A stretch of 43,889 nucleotides of DNA from Mesorhizobium sp. J18 (GTDB lineage: Bacteria; Pseudomonadota; Alphaproteobacteria; Rhizobiales; Rhizobiaceae), in contig NZ_VLJP01000012.1 in assembly GCF_007829525.1 (NCBI RefSeq), positions 76,507-120,395 on the forward strand. The letters are read 5' to 3'. Shown here in pieces: positions 33,909 through 43,269 of this stretch. The stretch's first letter is position 1. Every line of letters begins with the position of its first letter. Made by a program: the position numbers and the translations under genes. A model generated the notes under the pieces. The model ran no database searches. It was given only the letters and a program-made list of their open reading frames with translations, and had not been told where the DNA came from.

Positions 33909-34681
33909 GGAAAGATCACAAGGGCACAAGCGGCGCTGCCATCAGGCTGGACAATGTCCGCTTCACTTATCCGGGCGGGCCGCCGATGATCTTCGACCTT
34001 TCGGTAGGGCCCGGCACCATTGTTGCGATCATGGGTCCCAGCGGGTCGGGAAAGTCTACCATGCTCAACCTGATCGCCGGCTTCGAGCCTCCCTCCTCCG
34101 GCAGGATCCTGATCGCGGATGCGGATGTAACGGCGCTTCCGCCAGCCAAGCGGCCGGTCTCCATGGTGTTCCAGGAGAACAACCTCTTCGCCCATCTCAC
34201 CACGGCGGCGAATGTCGGCCTCGGTCGCTCACCTTCCCTGAAGCTCTCAGAGGAGGATCGCCAGGACATCACCCAAGCAATCGCCCGTACCGGTCTTGCC
34301 GGCAAGGAGATGCGGCTTCCCCACGAGCTTTCAGGCGGCGAGCGCCAGCGGGTGGCGCTCGCCCGCGTCCTTGTTCGTGAACGTCCTGTGCTCCTTCTGG
34401 ACGAAGCTTTCGCCTCGCTCGGCCCGGCCCTCAGGGACGAGATGCTCGATCTCCTGGCCGAACTGCACGCGGAGCGCGGGATGACCGTTCTCATGGCGAC
34501 CCATGATCCGGCCGATGCCGATCGCGTGGCAGAAATCATCGCCTTCATCGATGAGGGACGGGTGGCAGCGGTCGGGCTGGCGAAAGATTTTCTGTCCGGC
34601 TATGGGCCTGATGCTTTCGCGCGCTATGTAGGGGAACGGCATGCAAATCGGGACCCCGCTCTTGCCCGGAAGCGGACATAA
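33905..34681 (+). CDS. thiQ: Thiamine ABC transporter ATP-binding protein
   Basis: The 258-residue ATPase drives ThiBP. Walker A is GPSGSGKST (44-52), Q-loop [13 protein letters not shown], signature [13 protein letters not shown], Walker B VLLLDEAF, and the switch His in [12 protein letters not shown]. The start is GTG at 33905 overlapping the thiP stop; the longer frame from 33857 overlaps thiP and is not supported. An oddity is the D-loop: where most ABC ATPases have DEPF..LD, this has [11 protein letters not shown], with Ala for Pro and Gly for Asp. It may still be active; I cannot say whether this is common in relatives. Confidence 0.94.
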   Translation: MRKDHKGTSGAAIRLDNVRFTYPGGPPMIFDLSVGPGTIVAIMGPSGSGKSTMLNLIAGFEPPSSGRILIADADVTALPPAKRPVSMVFQENNLFAHLTTAANVGLGRSPSLKLSEEDRQDITQAIARTGLAGKEMRLPHELSGGERQRVALARVLVRERPVLLLDEAFASLGPALRDEMLDLLAELHAERGMTVLMATHDPADADRVAEIIAFIDEGRVAAVGLAKDFLSGYGPDAFARYVGERHANRDPALARKRT

Positions 34682-34734
34682 TTCGAGGCAATATGCCTTG
34701 TGATTCCGGGGATTCTTGTTTGTCCGATGGAGTG

Positions 34735-34751
34735 TGGCTAGGGTCTAGCCA
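34735..34751. repeat. Short stem in the thiQ-M48 gap
   Basis: TGGCTAG (34735-34741), loop GGT, CTAGCCA (34745-34751): perfect seven-pair hairpin 54 bases after thiQ and 80 before the protease start. A weaker AGGCA-ATA-TGCCT repeat is at 34686-34698. Either may end the thiBPQ transcript, but no T-run follows. Confidence 0.35.
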
Positions 34752-34830
34752 ATATCGCAGCAGCCGGATTCGCCCTCCGGCCCGGTCGTCTGAAAGGATT
34801 CCGACCCTGCCCATCAAAGCGTCGAAATTG

Positions 34831-36315
34831 ATGGCGTTGCCTATCGCCGCACGCTCTCCGCGGCGAATCCACCCTGTCGCTGGCCTGCTGGCGACGGCAA
34901 TTCTGTCTGCCTGCCAGATGGTGAATCCGGACGGTGACGCATTCGTGCCGTCTCAGAATCCGGTTACGGTCGATGCGGTCACGCGTGGCGACCGACTGGC
35001 CAGCATCGCGCGCGAGCAGCACCCGCGCATTCTTGCCACCTACGGCGGCGAATATTCCGATCCCAAGCTCGAGCGCATGGTGGCAAAGGTTGTGGGTTCA
35101 CTGGTTTTCGACCCTGAACGACCTAACCAAGCTTATCGCATTACCATCCTCAACTCTCCCAATGTGAATGCCTTCGCTCTACCGGGAGGTTATCTCTACG
35201 TCACGCGCGGCCTGCTTGCACTGGCCAATGATTCGTCCGAGGTAGCGGCGGTCCTCGCCCATGAAATGGCGCATGTGACAGCAAATCACGGATTGGAGCG
35301 GCAGCAGAAAGAGGCCGAGGAGATGCTCGCCTCGCAGGTCGTCTCCGAGGTGCTGGGCGGCAGCCAGATCGCCAAGGCGGCCCTAGTTCGCGGCAAGCTG
35401 CGCCTTGCCCAGTTCTCCCGCAACCAGGAGCTGGAGGCGGATGCGATCGGTATACGCACGGTCGGCAATTCGGGGCTTGATCCCTATGCGGCGGCGCGCT
35501 TCCTTCAGTCCATGGCCGCTTACCAGGATTTCCGCAATGTCAGCGGCGCTAACGACACCAGCCTCGACTTCCTTGCCAGCCATCCCAACGCTCCCCAGCG
35601 CATCGAGCTCGCCACGCGTCATGCCCGCCAGTTCGGCCCGCCCGGAATCGGCAAGCGGGACCGTGAGTCGTTTCTCAACGGCATAGACGGGCTGGTGTTC
35701 GGGGACACGCCCGAGGAGGGCTATGTTCGGGGGCGGAGCTTCCTCCACCCTCGCCTTGGCATTGCTTTCTCCGTGCCTGAAGGCTTCGTGATCGACAACT
35801 CGGCTGCCGCGGTCACTGCCGCGGGTCCGGGCGATATGGCGATTCGGTTTGACGGCGTGTCCGTGTCAGAGCGCTTGGCGCTGACCGACTATCTCACCAG
35901 CGGCTGGGTCTCGGGCCTCGATCCGCGGACGGTCCGCGGCACCACCATCAACGGTAATGAGGCCGCGACGGCGCATGCACGCGCCGATGGCTGGCAGTTC
36001 GACGTGACGGTGATCCGCGCGGGCCCGCAGGTCTACCGCCTCCTGACGGCCGCGCCTCTCAACAGTACCGCGCTCGAACCGACCGCCCGTGCCGTCAGCG
36101 GCAGCTTCCGTGTCATGACCGAGGCAGAGAAGGAAGCGCTGAAGCCACTGAGAGTTCGCGTTCTGACCGTCGGCCCCGGACAGAATGTGGCGACCTTTGC
36201 CGCGCAAATGGTGGGGGTGGATCGCAAGCTCGAGCTTTTCCGGCTTCTGAATGCGTTGGGGCCAGGAGCCACGCTGTCGGCAGGCGACCGGGTGAAGATC
36301 ATAACCGACCGCTGA
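34831..36315 (+). CDS. M48-family zinc metalloprotease, predicted lipoprotein (BepA/YfgC-like)
   Basis: The product is about 494 residues. The N-terminus has RRIHPVAGLLATAILSACQ, a lipoprotein signal with lipobox LSAC, so it should be anchored in the envelope. The zinc site is HEMAH (His144, Glu145, His148) with the third ligand in NQELEADAIG near residue 200, and DFLASHPNAPQRIE follows. The C-terminal 150 residues end in a LysM-like module (LTVGPGQNVATFAAQM and LLNALGPGATLSAGDRVKI). Such proteins survey outer-membrane protein assembly. I chose the ATG at 34831; the open frame reaches 34693 but the extra 46 residues would bury the signal. Ribosome site unclear. Confidence 0.88.
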   Translation: MALPIAARSPRRIHPVAGLLATAILSACQMVNPDGDAFVPSQNPVTVDAVTRGDRLASIAREQHPRILATYGGEYSDPKLERMVAKVVGSLVFDPERPNQAYRITILNSPNVNAFALPGGYLYVTRGLLALANDSSEVAAVLAHEMAHVTANHGLERQQKEAEEMLASQVVSEVLGGSQIAKAALVRGKLRLAQFSRNQELEADAIGIRTVGNSGLDPYAAARFLQSMAAYQDFRNVSGANDTSLDFLASHPNAPQRIELATRHARQFGPPGIGKRDRESFLNGIDGLVFGDTPEEGYVRGRSFLHPRLGIAFSVPEGFVIDNSAAAVTAAGPGDMAIRFDGVSVSERLALTDYLTSGWVSGLDPRTVRGTTINGNEAATAHARADGWQFDVTVIRAGPQVYRLLTAAPLNSTALEPTARAVSGSFRVMTEAEKEALKPLRVRVLTVGPGQNVATFAAQMVGVDRKLELFRLLNALGPGATLSAGDRVKIITDR

Positions 36316-36575
36316 CGGCTGGAACGGCCTTCGACCCTGGCGTTACTTCAAAACTTCCCTATCGCTGCGATGCGAAAGGTCGGCTGCCAAGGAAGTCTGC
36401 TCGGCTTCGCCACTGTCGCCGCAGTCGAACTACAGCTATCCTTTGTCCACGAGCGCTGCATGACGCGGATTTTCCGCCTGCGTCCCAAAGGCGCATCCCT
36501 CGTCAACTACCGGTCTTGCATCCTGTCTTTCCCGCCTCTACGGCTTCACCTGATTTTCGACAGGCAGATACGGCT
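36316..36575. other. Intergenic stretch, no supported gene
   Basis: About 260 bases between the protease and permease genes. A 69-codon open frame (36370-36579) has no domain, no ribosome site and atypical composition. No strong hairpin or RNA gene was seen. Confidence 0.4.
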
Positions 36576-37331
36576 TTGAATATTATCGAAATCCTCCTCC
36601 TGCTCCTCGCGGGCTTCCTCTCCGGTGTCGTCAACGCCGTGGCCGGCGGCGGCACCTTCATCACTTTCGGGGCGATGAGCCTTGCTGGCGTGCCGCCTAT
36701 CGCGGCGAACGCCACCTCGTCCATCTCGCAATTCCCTGGCTACGTCACCTCGACGCTTGCCTATTGGAGCGACATAAGGCGCATCTGGCGCAGCGCCTTG
36801 CTGCTCGCCGCTGTCTCGATCATAGGAGCGCTTCTGGGGGCCCTGATCCTTCTCGCGCTCGACAATCCGTCTTTCCGCGCCATGGTACCTTGGCTGCTTC
36901 TGGCCGCGACGGCCTTGTTTGCCGCTGGTCCCTGGCTGAAGCCCAAGCCCCGGCCTGATGCGAAGATATTCGGAGGGGGCTCCATCATGGGTTCCCTTGT
37001 CCAATTGGTGACTGCCATCTATGGCGGCTTCTTCGGGGCCGGGATGGGTGTGATGATGCTCGCCACCCTTGGTCTGACGCAAAGCGGTGACTATCACCAC
37101 CTCAATGCGCTCAAGAACCTTTTATCCATCGTTATTGCCGCGGTTGCGATCATCGTTTTCGTCTCCGGCGGCGTCATATCATGGCTGCATGCGCTTCTTC
37201 TGATACCGGGGGTGGCGCTGGGCGGCTATGCCGGGGTGTGGACGGCCAAGCGCGTGCCGCAGATCGCGGTGCGCCTGTTCGTGATCGGGACAGGTCTTTT
37301 CCTGGCGGCCTATTACTTCGTCTGGCCCTGA
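36576..37331 (+). CDS. TSUP (TauE/SafE) family sulfite/sulfonate-type permease
   Basis: An inner-membrane protein of about 251 residues with some eight membrane segments in two repeated halves. The family signatures are [18 protein letters not shown] and [17 protein letters not shown] in the first half and [18 protein letters not shown] with [13 protein letters not shown] in the second. TSUP carriers move sulfite, sulfonates or other organic anions; the substrate here is unknown. I favour the TTG at 36576 ([17 protein letters not shown]) because the earlier TTG at 36516 adds a polar tail unlike the family. It runs into trmD, overlapping its 3' end by 19 bases tail to tail. Confidence 0.85.
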   Translation: MNIIEILLLLLAGFLSGVVNAVAGGGTFITFGAMSLAGVPPIAANATSSISQFPGYVTSTLAYWSDIRRIWRSALLLAAVSIIGALLGALILLALDNPSFRAMVPWLLLAATALFAAGPWLKPKPRPDAKIFGGGSIMGSLVQLVTAIYGGFFGAGMGVMMLATLGLTQSGDYHHLNALKNLLSIVIAAVAIIVFVSGGVISWLHALLLIPGVALGGYAGVWTAKRVPQIAVRLFVIGTGLFLAAYYFVWP

Positions 37332-38017
37332 TCCGGCTCGGGCAGCAGATCGGGCCTGCGCTCGCGCGTCAGCCGCTCCGCTTCCTGCCTGCGCCAGGCT
37401 TCGATATGGGCATGGTTGCCGGAAGTCAGCACTTCCGGAATGCGGCGCCCTTCGAATTCCTGCGGACGCGTATAGTGCGGATGCTCCAGAAGGCCGTGCT
37501 CGAAGCTCTCGGTGATGCCTGAATTTTCGTTGCCCATGACGCCGGGCAGGAGGCGGATCACCGCATCAAGAAGGACGAGCGCTGCCGGCTCGCCGCCCGA
37601 GAGTATGTAGTCGCCGATCGAGATCTCCTCCAGCCTTCGCGCTTCGATGAGCCGCTGGTCGACGCCTTCGAAACGTCCGCACAGGATGAGGACGCCGGGG
37701 CCGGCAGCCAGTTCCCGGACACGTTTCTGGGTCAGGGTCTTCCCGCGCGGGCTCATCAGGAGCCTCGGCCGCGGATCATCCTTTTCCAAAGAATGGTCGA
37801 TCGCCCTCGCCAGCACGTCGGCGCGCATGACCATGCCGGCGCCGCCGCCGGCCGGCGTGTCGTCTACCGAACGGTGCCTGTCCACCGCGAAATTGCGGAT
37901 CTGGACCGTCTTCAATTTCCAGATGCCTTCGTCAAGGGCCCGTCCGGCCAGTGAAAGGCCAAGTGGCCCCGGAAACATTTCAGGATAGAGCGTCAGAACC
38001 GTAGCGTGGAAGCTCAC
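37313..38017 (-). CDS. trmD: tRNA (guanine-37-N1)-methyltransferase
   Basis: TrmD methylates G37 of tRNAs with SAM, preventing +1 frameshifts; it is essential in many bacteria. The 234-residue SPOUT protein has [35 protein letters not shown] and the trefoil-knot segment [20 protein letters not shown], all intact. Its ATG overlaps the rimM stop as ATGA. It differs from the usual order in lacking rplS downstream; instead a converging TSUP gene overlaps its end. Confidence 0.97.
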   Translation of the reverse strand: MSFHATVLTLYPEMFPGPLGLSLAGRALDEGIWKLKTVQIRNFAVDRHRSVDDTPAGGGAGMVMRADVLARAIDHSLEKDDPRPRLLMSPRGKTLTQKRVRELAAGPGVLILCGRFEGVDQRLIEARRLEEISIGDYILSGGEPAALVLLDAVIRLLPGVMGNENSGITESFEHGLLEHPHYTRPQEFEGRRIPEVLTSGNHAHIEAWRRQEAERLTRERRPDLLPEPDQGQTK

Positions 38018-38631
38018 CGGTTTCCTCCTGCCGCACTCGGTCCGCGGGGCCGGCTTGTGGGATCGAAATGATGGCTTTCCTCGTCCGACCCATGAGCGGC
38101 TTCCGGCTCCTCTTCCAGCCCGGCGGCAAGGCTGTCGACACGGATCATTCCTTCCGCGAGATCAACTTCGGGAACGGCCGTCCTGGTGAAGGGGACCATT
38201 GTGGACCGACCGGAAGGCAGCGTGATCTCTATTATGCTGCCGGCTCCGAAATCATGGACGGCAGCGACTTTTCCCACCTTCTCTCCGGTCTCATCGATGA
38301 CCAGCAGGCCGATGAGGTCCGCATGGTAGTATTCATCGTCCTCGAGATCGGTCGGCAGCGACGAGCGGTCCACATAGAGCGCCAGGCCGGTCAGCGCCTC
38401 GGCCGCGGTGCGGTCCTTCACTTCCCCGAAGCGGACGACAACGATATTCTTGGCGGGCCGGACCGAGGTTACGGTGAAAATGCGTCCATCTTCCGTCTGC
38501 AACGGGCCGTAGGCGCCGAGCGCCATCGGATCGCCGGTGAAGGTCTTCACGCGCACTTCTCCCGAAATGCCGTGCGGCGCGCCTATCACGGCCATCTGAA
38601 CAGGATTTTCCAGTCTTGGATGCCTGGACAT
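38014..38631 (-). CDS. rimM: Ribosome maturation factor RimM
   Basis: RimM helps assemble the 30S head around protein S19. The 205-residue protein has the N-terminal barrel signature [36 protein letters not shown], and the C-terminal PRC-barrel segment [20 protein letters not shown]. The last 30 residues (after about 170) are a polar, low-conservation tail rich in Glu, His and Arg. Coupled to trmD by overlap. The rpsP gene normally just upstream is absent: only 90 bases separate rimM from the divergent xerC. Confidence 0.94.
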   Translation of the reverse strand: MSRHPRLENPVQMAVIGAPHGISGEVRVKTFTGDPMALGAYGPLQTEDGRIFTVTSVRPAKNIVVVRFGEVKDRTAAEALTGLALYVDRSSLPTDLEDDEYYHADLIGLLVIDETGEKVGKVAAVHDFGAGSIIEITLPSGRSTMVPFTRTAVPEVDLAEGMIRVDSLAAGLEEEPEAAHGSDEESHHFDPTSRPRGPSAAGGNR

Positions 38632-38721
38632 GGATCAGGTCCTCATTGCGCCTCCTGCCGCTCTATCGGCAGTTTGCGGCTTTTTCAATTCAACCCGCCG
38701 CTCTTCACCCGATGATAACCG

Positions 38722-39705
38722 GTGCCAGACATAGATTTGACCAGGCATCCCTCCGAAAGGGCCGACGTGCAGGAATTTCTCATATCGGCAAAGACCGATC
38801 TACAGAATGCGAGGCAGGAATGGCTGAATGCGCTGGCCAGGGAGCGCCGCCTTTCCGCCCTGACCGTCGAGGCTTATGAGCGCGACACGCGGCAATTCCT
38901 GCAATTCATCACGGGGCATTGTGGTGGGCCTCCCGGACTTTCCGACATTGCCGATCTCAGGCCGGCAGATCTGCGGGCTTTTCTAGCCTTTCGCCGATCC
39001 GCAGGGGCGGGTGCCCGATCCCTCGGGCGAGGCCTGGCCGGGATCCGTTCCTTCCTGCGTTTCCTGGAACGGCGCGGCTTGGCGAATGCGGCCGGAGCGG
39101 CAGCGCTACGGGCACCGAAGCAGCCGAAATCCCTGCCTAAGCCGCTGACTTCGGCCGATGCACGGCGGGCAGTCTCGAGTGAGGGACAACTTGCCGAGGA
39201 GCCCTGGATCGCGGCCAGAAACGCGGCTGTCCTCACGCTGCTTTATGGCTCCGGGCTGCGCATCTCGGAAGCGTTGGGACTTTCCGGGGCAGAACTGGCT
39301 TCGGACGGCGAAACGACCTTGCGCGTGACGGGCAAGGGCGGCAAGATCCGCGTGGTGCCGGTGCTTCCTGTCGCCTTGAAGGCGGTAGCCGAATATCGCC
39401 GGCTCTGCCCTTTTCATCTCCCGGCCGGTGGGCCGCTTTTCCGCGGTGCGCGCGGCGGTGCACTGCAGCCGGCCATCATTCAGCGCGAGATGAAGAAGAT
39501 GCGCGCCGCCCTCAATCTGCCCGACACGGCGACCCCGCACGCGTTGCGTCATTCCTTTGCCACTCACCTTCTCGGGCGTGGCGGGGATCTGCGTGCCATC
39601 CAGGAACTGTTGGGACATGCGAGCCTCTCGACGACGCAGATCTATACGGCCGTGGATACCGCCCGGCTGCTCGAAATCTACGATGCTGCGCATCCACGCG
39701 CATGA
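38722..39705 (+). CDS. xerC: Tyrosine recombinase XerC
   Basis: XerC with XerD resolves chromosome dimers at dif during division. The 327-residue protein has an N-terminal SAM-like core-binding domain (WLNALARERRLSALTVEAYE) and a C-terminal catalytic domain with the full set: Arg in GSGLRISEALGL, Lys in TGKGGKIRVVP, HALRHSFATHLL, and LGHASLSTTQIYTAV with His and the nucleophile Tyr. The first start is GTG at 38722; GTG at 38767, with AAAGGG just before, would remove 15 residues and fits the family N-terminus better. No phage genes are adjacent, supporting the housekeeping role over an integrase. Confidence 0.92.
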   Translation: MPDIDLTRHPSERADVQEFLISAKTDLQNARQEWLNALARERRLSALTVEAYERDTRQFLQFITGHCGGPPGLSDIADLRPADLRAFLAFRRSAGAGARSLGRGLAGIRSFLRFLERRGLANAAGAAALRAPKQPKSLPKPLTSADARRAVSSEGQLAEEPWIAARNAAVLTLLYGSGLRISEALGLSGAELASDGETTLRVTGKGGKIRVVPVLPVALKAVAEYRRLCPFHLPAGGPLFRGARGGALQPAIIQREMKKMRAALNLPDTATPHALRHSFATHLLGRGGDLRAIQELLGHASLSTTQIYTAVDTARLLEIYDAAHPRA

Positions 39706-39787
39706 GCTTTAAAGGGAGTTGTCGTCAGCTCCAAACCTTTCCGCCGCTTAACGATTTGGCTTTCTTTCGTCGCTAGTCATCATTGTC

Positions 39788-40855
39788 ATGAAATTCGGGA
39801 TCGCCATTTCGGATCGCCTTGCGGCAGCGTCGCTTCGGCTCGGCGCTGCCATCCATATTCTGTTTTTAATGTCGCTGGTGACCGCGATCGTGCTGGTGAC
39901 AGGCGATACCCGGGCCGACACGCCCCGATGCAAGGGAAAGGACATCACCGCCGAACTCGCCAAAAACGATCCGGCGAAGCTTGCCCAGGTCCGTGCCGAA
40001 GCGAAGAAAGCACCAAACGGCAAGGGACTGCTTTGGAAGATCGAGAAGAATGGCAGCCCGCCCTCCTATCTCTTCGGTACGATGCATATGACCGATCCGC
40101 GCGTGCTGGAATTGCCGGCTGAGGCGCAGGCCGCCCTGGATGTTTCCCGCAGGGTGGCCATAGAGACCACAGATGTGCTCGATCAGAAGACGATGACTGC
40201 CGCCATGCTCCATCGGCCTGATCTCATGATGTTCACGGATGGCTCCACGCTGGGAGAGTATCTGACGCCGGACGATGCGAAAGTGGTTGAGGAGGCTCTC
40301 AAGGAGCGCGGCATCCCCCCGGCAAGCGTGCAGAAGATGAAGCCGTGGATGCTGATTTCGCTGGTGTCGCTGCCGGCCTGTGAACTGGCCCGCAAGAGCA
40401 CGGGAGCGCCCGTTCTCGACGTCACGCTTGCCGCCGAGGCCCAGAGCAAAGGCAAGGTACTGCTGGGGCTTGAGAGCGTAACCGAGCAACTTTCGGCGAT
40501 GGCTTCGCTGCCGATGGAGCTTCATATTCGCGGGCTCGTCGATACTTTGAAACTGGGCGATCGGATTGATGATGTCATCGAGACGATGATCGTCCTCTAC
40601 AAATCAGGCGATACCGGCATGTTCTGGCCGCTGTTTCATGCCGCCATTCCATCACAGGACGGCGACGAATCGGCCTATGCCAAATTCGATGAGGCTATCG
40701 TCAAGGCTAGAAACCGCCTGATGGCTGAACGGGCCGTTCCGATCATCGAGAAGGGCAGAGCCTTCATAGCTGTGGGTGCCCTCCATCTGCCGGGCGATGA
40801 AGGTCTCGTAGAGCTTCTGCGAGACGCCGGGTATCGGGTGACGGCGGTCGAGTGA
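39788..40855 (+). CDS. TraB/GumN family protein, exported or membrane-anchored
   Basis: The 355-residue protein has a hydrophobic segment at about 19-40 (AAIHILFLMSLVTAIVLVTG) followed by TRADTP, which suggests a signal or anchor. The body shows the two GxxH-type motifs of the TraB/GumN (PF01963) family: LFGTMHMTD (Gly97-His100) and VGALHLPGDEGLVELL near the C-terminus. Those motifs are thought to form a metal-dependent hydrolase-like site, and relatives act in envelope or pheromone processes; the actual substrate here is unknown. It follows xerC by about 80 bases on the same strand. No strong ribosome site. Confidence 0.87.
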   Translation: MKFGIAISDRLAAASLRLGAAIHILFLMSLVTAIVLVTGDTRADTPRCKGKDITAELAKNDPAKLAQVRAEAKKAPNGKGLLWKIEKNGSPPSYLFGTMHMTDPRVLELPAEAQAALDVSRRVAIETTDVLDQKTMTAAMLHRPDLMMFTDGSTLGEYLTPDDAKVVEEALKERGIPPASVQKMKPWMLISLVSLPACELARKSTGAPVLDVTLAAEAQSKGKVLLGLESVTEQLSAMASLPMELHIRGLVDTLKLGDRIDDVIETMIVLYKSGDTGMFWPLFHAAIPSQDGDESAYAKFDEAIVKARNRLMAERAVPIIEKGRAFIAVGALHLPGDEGLVELLRDAGYRVTAVE

Positions 40856-40953
40856 GCATGATCCGCAGGGATGTCTGAACAAAGCGTGATTTGTGCACGA
40901 GCCGCATCGCTGATACCTTTCCTTGCGTAAAGTCGTCAGGAAAGGAATTGAGG

Positions 40954-41163
40954 ATGAAACGAGCGCTCCTGATTGCAGCCGCACTCGGCCTCTCCGTTAC
41001 CGGGGCTTATGCGGAATGTGCTGGCCACCGCGTCAGTGCCAGCGTCGACAAGGATCTCACAGTGGCGAGCGTTGCCAGCGAGAAAAAGGCCATGTCGACC
41101 TCTGAGACGAAGGCCGAAGCTTCGTCAGCCACCACCGTTACGACTCCGGAACAGACCGACTAG
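40954..41163 (+). CDS. Small secreted Ser/Thr/Ala-rich protein of unknown function
   Basis: Just 69 residues. MKRALLIAAALGLSVTGAYA is a clear signal peptide; the 49-residue mature part (one Cys, many Ser, Thr, Ala, Val, Lys and Glu) is low-complexity and probably unfolded. AGGAAAGGAATTGAGG precedes the ATG, supporting real expression. The open frame reaches back to 40891 but the ribosome site fixes the start at 40954. I do not recognise the family. It is followed by an inverted repeat at 41213. Confidence 0.65.
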   Translation: MKRALLIAAALGLSVTGAYAECAGHRVSASVDKDLTVASVASEKKAMSTSETKAEASSATTVTTPEQTD

Positions 41164-41212
41164 ACCGCTCCGGATCGCGTCCGACACTAAAGTAAGGCGT
41201 TTTAATCACGGA

Positions 41213-41229
41213 GCCCGATAGTATCGGGC
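41213..41229. repeat. Palindrome GCCCGATA-G-TATCGGGC
   Basis: A perfect eight-base-arm palindrome with a one-base centre, 50 bases after the small secreted gene and 90 before the next. It may be a terminator stem lacking a T-run or a protein-binding site. Confidence 0.4.
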
Positions 41230-41319
41230 ACCGTGGCTTTCACAGCACGCTTTCCGCAGGGAACTGATGATCCCTCTTACGCGTTTAGGTCCACCCAGAC
41301 CTGACAGAGGGAGAGTGTT

Positions 41320-41769
41320 ATGGCGGAATTCGACAGAGATCGCGATCCGAACAAGCCTGCGCCGGACCCTGCGGCCGCGCCGCCCGGGTCGCCCGCCAAT
41401 CAGACTGTCGTCCAGAGCGGGGGCAGTAGCGGCGTCATCGTCGCTGCCATCATAGCGGCCATATTGGTCATATTGTTCCTGGCTTTTGGCGGCGGAGCTT
41501 ATTTAGGCGGATCGGAGACCACTGCGCCGGAGACGGGCAGCGAATCCACCGTGACACCTGAAAGCGGCGGCACGGCCGCGCCAGCGCCCGGCGACACCGG
41601 TTCCGATGCGGCGGATTCGGGCGCTTCGGGCACGGATACAGGTACTACCGCGCCTGATACCGACAGCGGAGCGGCGGGCGGCGCTACCGGAACCGGTGCA
41701 GGCACTGGTACCGACACGGATGCTCCCGAAGACACGGGCACTTCGACCACGCCGGCACAGGAGCAGTAA
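41320..41769 (+). CDS. Membrane-anchored low-complexity protein (Thr/Gly/Asp-rich tail)
   Basis: The 149-residue protein has a proline-rich, charged N-terminus (DRDRDPNKPAPDPAAAPPGS), one hydrophobic helix at about 40-63 (VIVAAIIAAILVILFLAFGG), and a C-terminal half made almost only of Thr, Gly, Ala, Asp, Ser, Glu and Pro (for example DTGTTAPDTDSGAAGG). Such acidic tails are likely disordered; if the N-terminus stays inside, the tail is periplasmic. GGGAGAG precedes the ATG by five bases and a strong terminator follows, so it is probably a real, separately ended gene. Function unknown; composition makes similarity searches unreliable. Confidence 0.7.
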   Translation: MAEFDRDRDPNKPAPDPAAAPPGSPANQTVVQSGGSSGVIVAAIIAAILVILFLAFGGGAYLGGSETTAPETGSESTVTPESGGTAAPAPGDTGSDAADSGASGTDTGTTAPDTDSGAAGGATGTGAGTGTDTDAPEDTGTSTTPAQEQ

Positions 41770-41795
41770 GGCCTATATATCATAGAAGGAAAAAG

Positions 41796-41821
41796 CGCGG
41801 CCGCCACGGCCGCGTTTTTTG
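41796..41821. terminator. Strong Rho-independent terminator
   Basis: CGCGGCCG (41796-41803), loop CCA, CGGCCGCG (41807-41814), then a run of seven T. An A-run before the stem lets it also serve the converging lpd gene. Confidence 0.9.
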
Positions 41822-41839
41822 TTTGAGGAAGCAGGGGCG

Positions 41840-43246
41840 TCAGATGTGGATCGGTTTCGCGAATGCGCCGAGCGCCGCTTCCTTCACCGCTTCCGACATC
41901 GTCGGATGGGCATGGCAGGTACGGGCCAGGTCCTCGGACGAGCCGCCGAACTCCATCAGCACCGCCGCCTCGTGGATCATCTCGCCGGCCCCAAAACCGA
42001 CGATGTGTACACCGAGCACACGGTCCGTCTTCCTGTCGGCCAGGATCTTCACGAATCCGTCCGTATGCAGCATGGCGCGGGCGCGGCCATTGGCGGTGAA
42101 GGGGAATTTGCCGACCGCATATTCCACGCCGGCCTTCTTCAACTCCTCTTCCGTCTTGCCTATGGATGCGACTTCCGGGCTGGTATAGACGACGCTCGGA
42201 ATCACATTGTAGTTCACATGCCCGGCCTGGCCAGCGATGATCTCGGCTACCGCGACGCCTTCCTCTTCGGCCTTGTGCGCCAGCATCGGCCCTGCGATCA
42301 CGTCGCCGATGGCATAGATGCCGGATATGTTAGTGCGCAGATGGTGATCCGTTTTCACACGGCCGCGGTCGTCCACCTCAATGCCAGCTTCCTGGAGACC
42401 GAGGCCCTCCGTATAGGGTTTGCGGCCGGTGGCGACCAGGACCACATCCGCCTCAAGCGTCTCCGCGTCGCCGCCCTTGGCGGGCTCGAAGGTCACCTTG
42501 GCCCCCTTTTTCGCTTTGGATACGTCCGTAACCTTGGCGCCGAGCCGGAATTCAAAGCCCTGCTTGGCAAGCAGGCGCTGGAACTGCTTGGCCACCTCGC
42601 CGTCCATGCCACCAAGGATGGTGTCGAGATATTCCACCACGGTGACCTTGGCACCGAGTCGCGCCCATACGGATCCAAGCTCCAATCCAATCACGCCGCC
42701 GCCGACCACGATCATGCTGTCGGGCACCTTGGCCAATTCGAGGGCGCCGGTCGAGGAGATGATCACTTTTTCGTCGAACTTGACGTCGACGCCGGGAATG
42801 CCTGCAACCTCCGAGCCAGTGGCGATGACGATGTTCTTGGTCTCGATTTCCTGCACCTTGCCATCCTCGCCGGCAACACCGACCTTGCCCTGGCCGAGAA
42901 CCTTGCCGGTGCCCCGGAAGACGTCGATCTTGTTCTTCTTCATCAGGAAGTCGAGGCCCTTGGTGTTCTGCTCGACGGTCCTGTTCTTGTGCTCCAGCAT
43001 CTTCTTCAGGTTGAGCTTCGGCGTGCCGACATCGACCCCGAGTTCGGCGAAGGAATGGCCGGCCTCCATAAACGCTTCGGAGGCATGGAGTAGGGCTTTC
43101 GAGGGGATGCAGCCGACATTGACGCAGGTTCCGCCATGGGTTGCCCACTTCTCGATCACGGCCGTCTTGAGACCAAGCTGTGCAGCCTTGATGGCGCAGA
43201 CATAGCCTCCCGGGCCCGTTCCGATCACCACCACATCGTAAGCCAT
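41840..43246 (-). CDS. lpd: Dihydrolipoamide dehydrogenase (E3)
   Basis: This FAD enzyme reoxidises dihydrolipoyl groups of 2-oxoacid dehydrogenase complexes. The 468-residue protein has [20 protein letters not shown], the redox disulfide [13 protein letters not shown] (Cys41, Cys46), the NAD-binding [19 protein letters not shown], the FAD-ligand [20 protein letters not shown], and the C-terminal [10 protein letters not shown] with the active His. Two ATGs (43249, 43246) follow AGAGGAAG; the second has better spacing. The SDR gene directly upstream suggests the rhizobial sucAB-SDR-lpd order, so the partner is probably 2-oxoglutarate dehydrogenase, with sucAB beyond the right edge. Confidence 0.95.
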   Translation of the reverse strand: MAYDVVVIGTGPGGYVCAIKAAQLGLKTAVIEKWATHGGTCVNVGCIPSKALLHASEAFMEAGHSFAELGVDVGTPKLNLKKMLEHKNRTVEQNTKGLDFLMKKNKIDVFRGTGKVLGQGKVGVAGEDGKVQEIETKNIVIATGSEVAGIPGVDVKFDEKVIISSTGALELAKVPDSMIVVGGGVIGLELGSVWARLGAKVTVVEYLDTILGGMDGEVAKQFQRLLAKQGFEFRLGAKVTDVSKAKKGAKVTFEPAKGGDAETLEADVVLVATGRKPYTEGLGLQEAGIEVDDRGRVKTDHHLRTNISGIYAIGDVIAGPMLAHKAEEEGVAVAEIIAGQAGHVNYNVIPSVVYTSPEVASIGKTEEELKKAGVEYAVGKFPFTANGRARAMLHTDGFVKILADRKTDRVLGVHIVGFGAGEMIHEAAVLMEFGGSSEDLARTCHAHPTMSEAVKEAALGAFAKPIHI

Positions 43247-43269
43247 CATTCTTCCTCTTAAATCGCGGC

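Noticed and set aside
36370-36579. 69-codon open frame before the TSUP gene
   Set aside because: No ribosome site or recognisable feature; it overlaps the permease start.
38722-39705. Phage or island integrase
   Set aside because: The sequence is XerC-like, has no adjacent tRNA, attachment repeat or phage genes, and lies among housekeeping genes.
41819-43093. A 424-codon plus-strand open frame opposite lpd
   Set aside because: Shadow of lpd; no domain pattern, while lpd has all its motifs.
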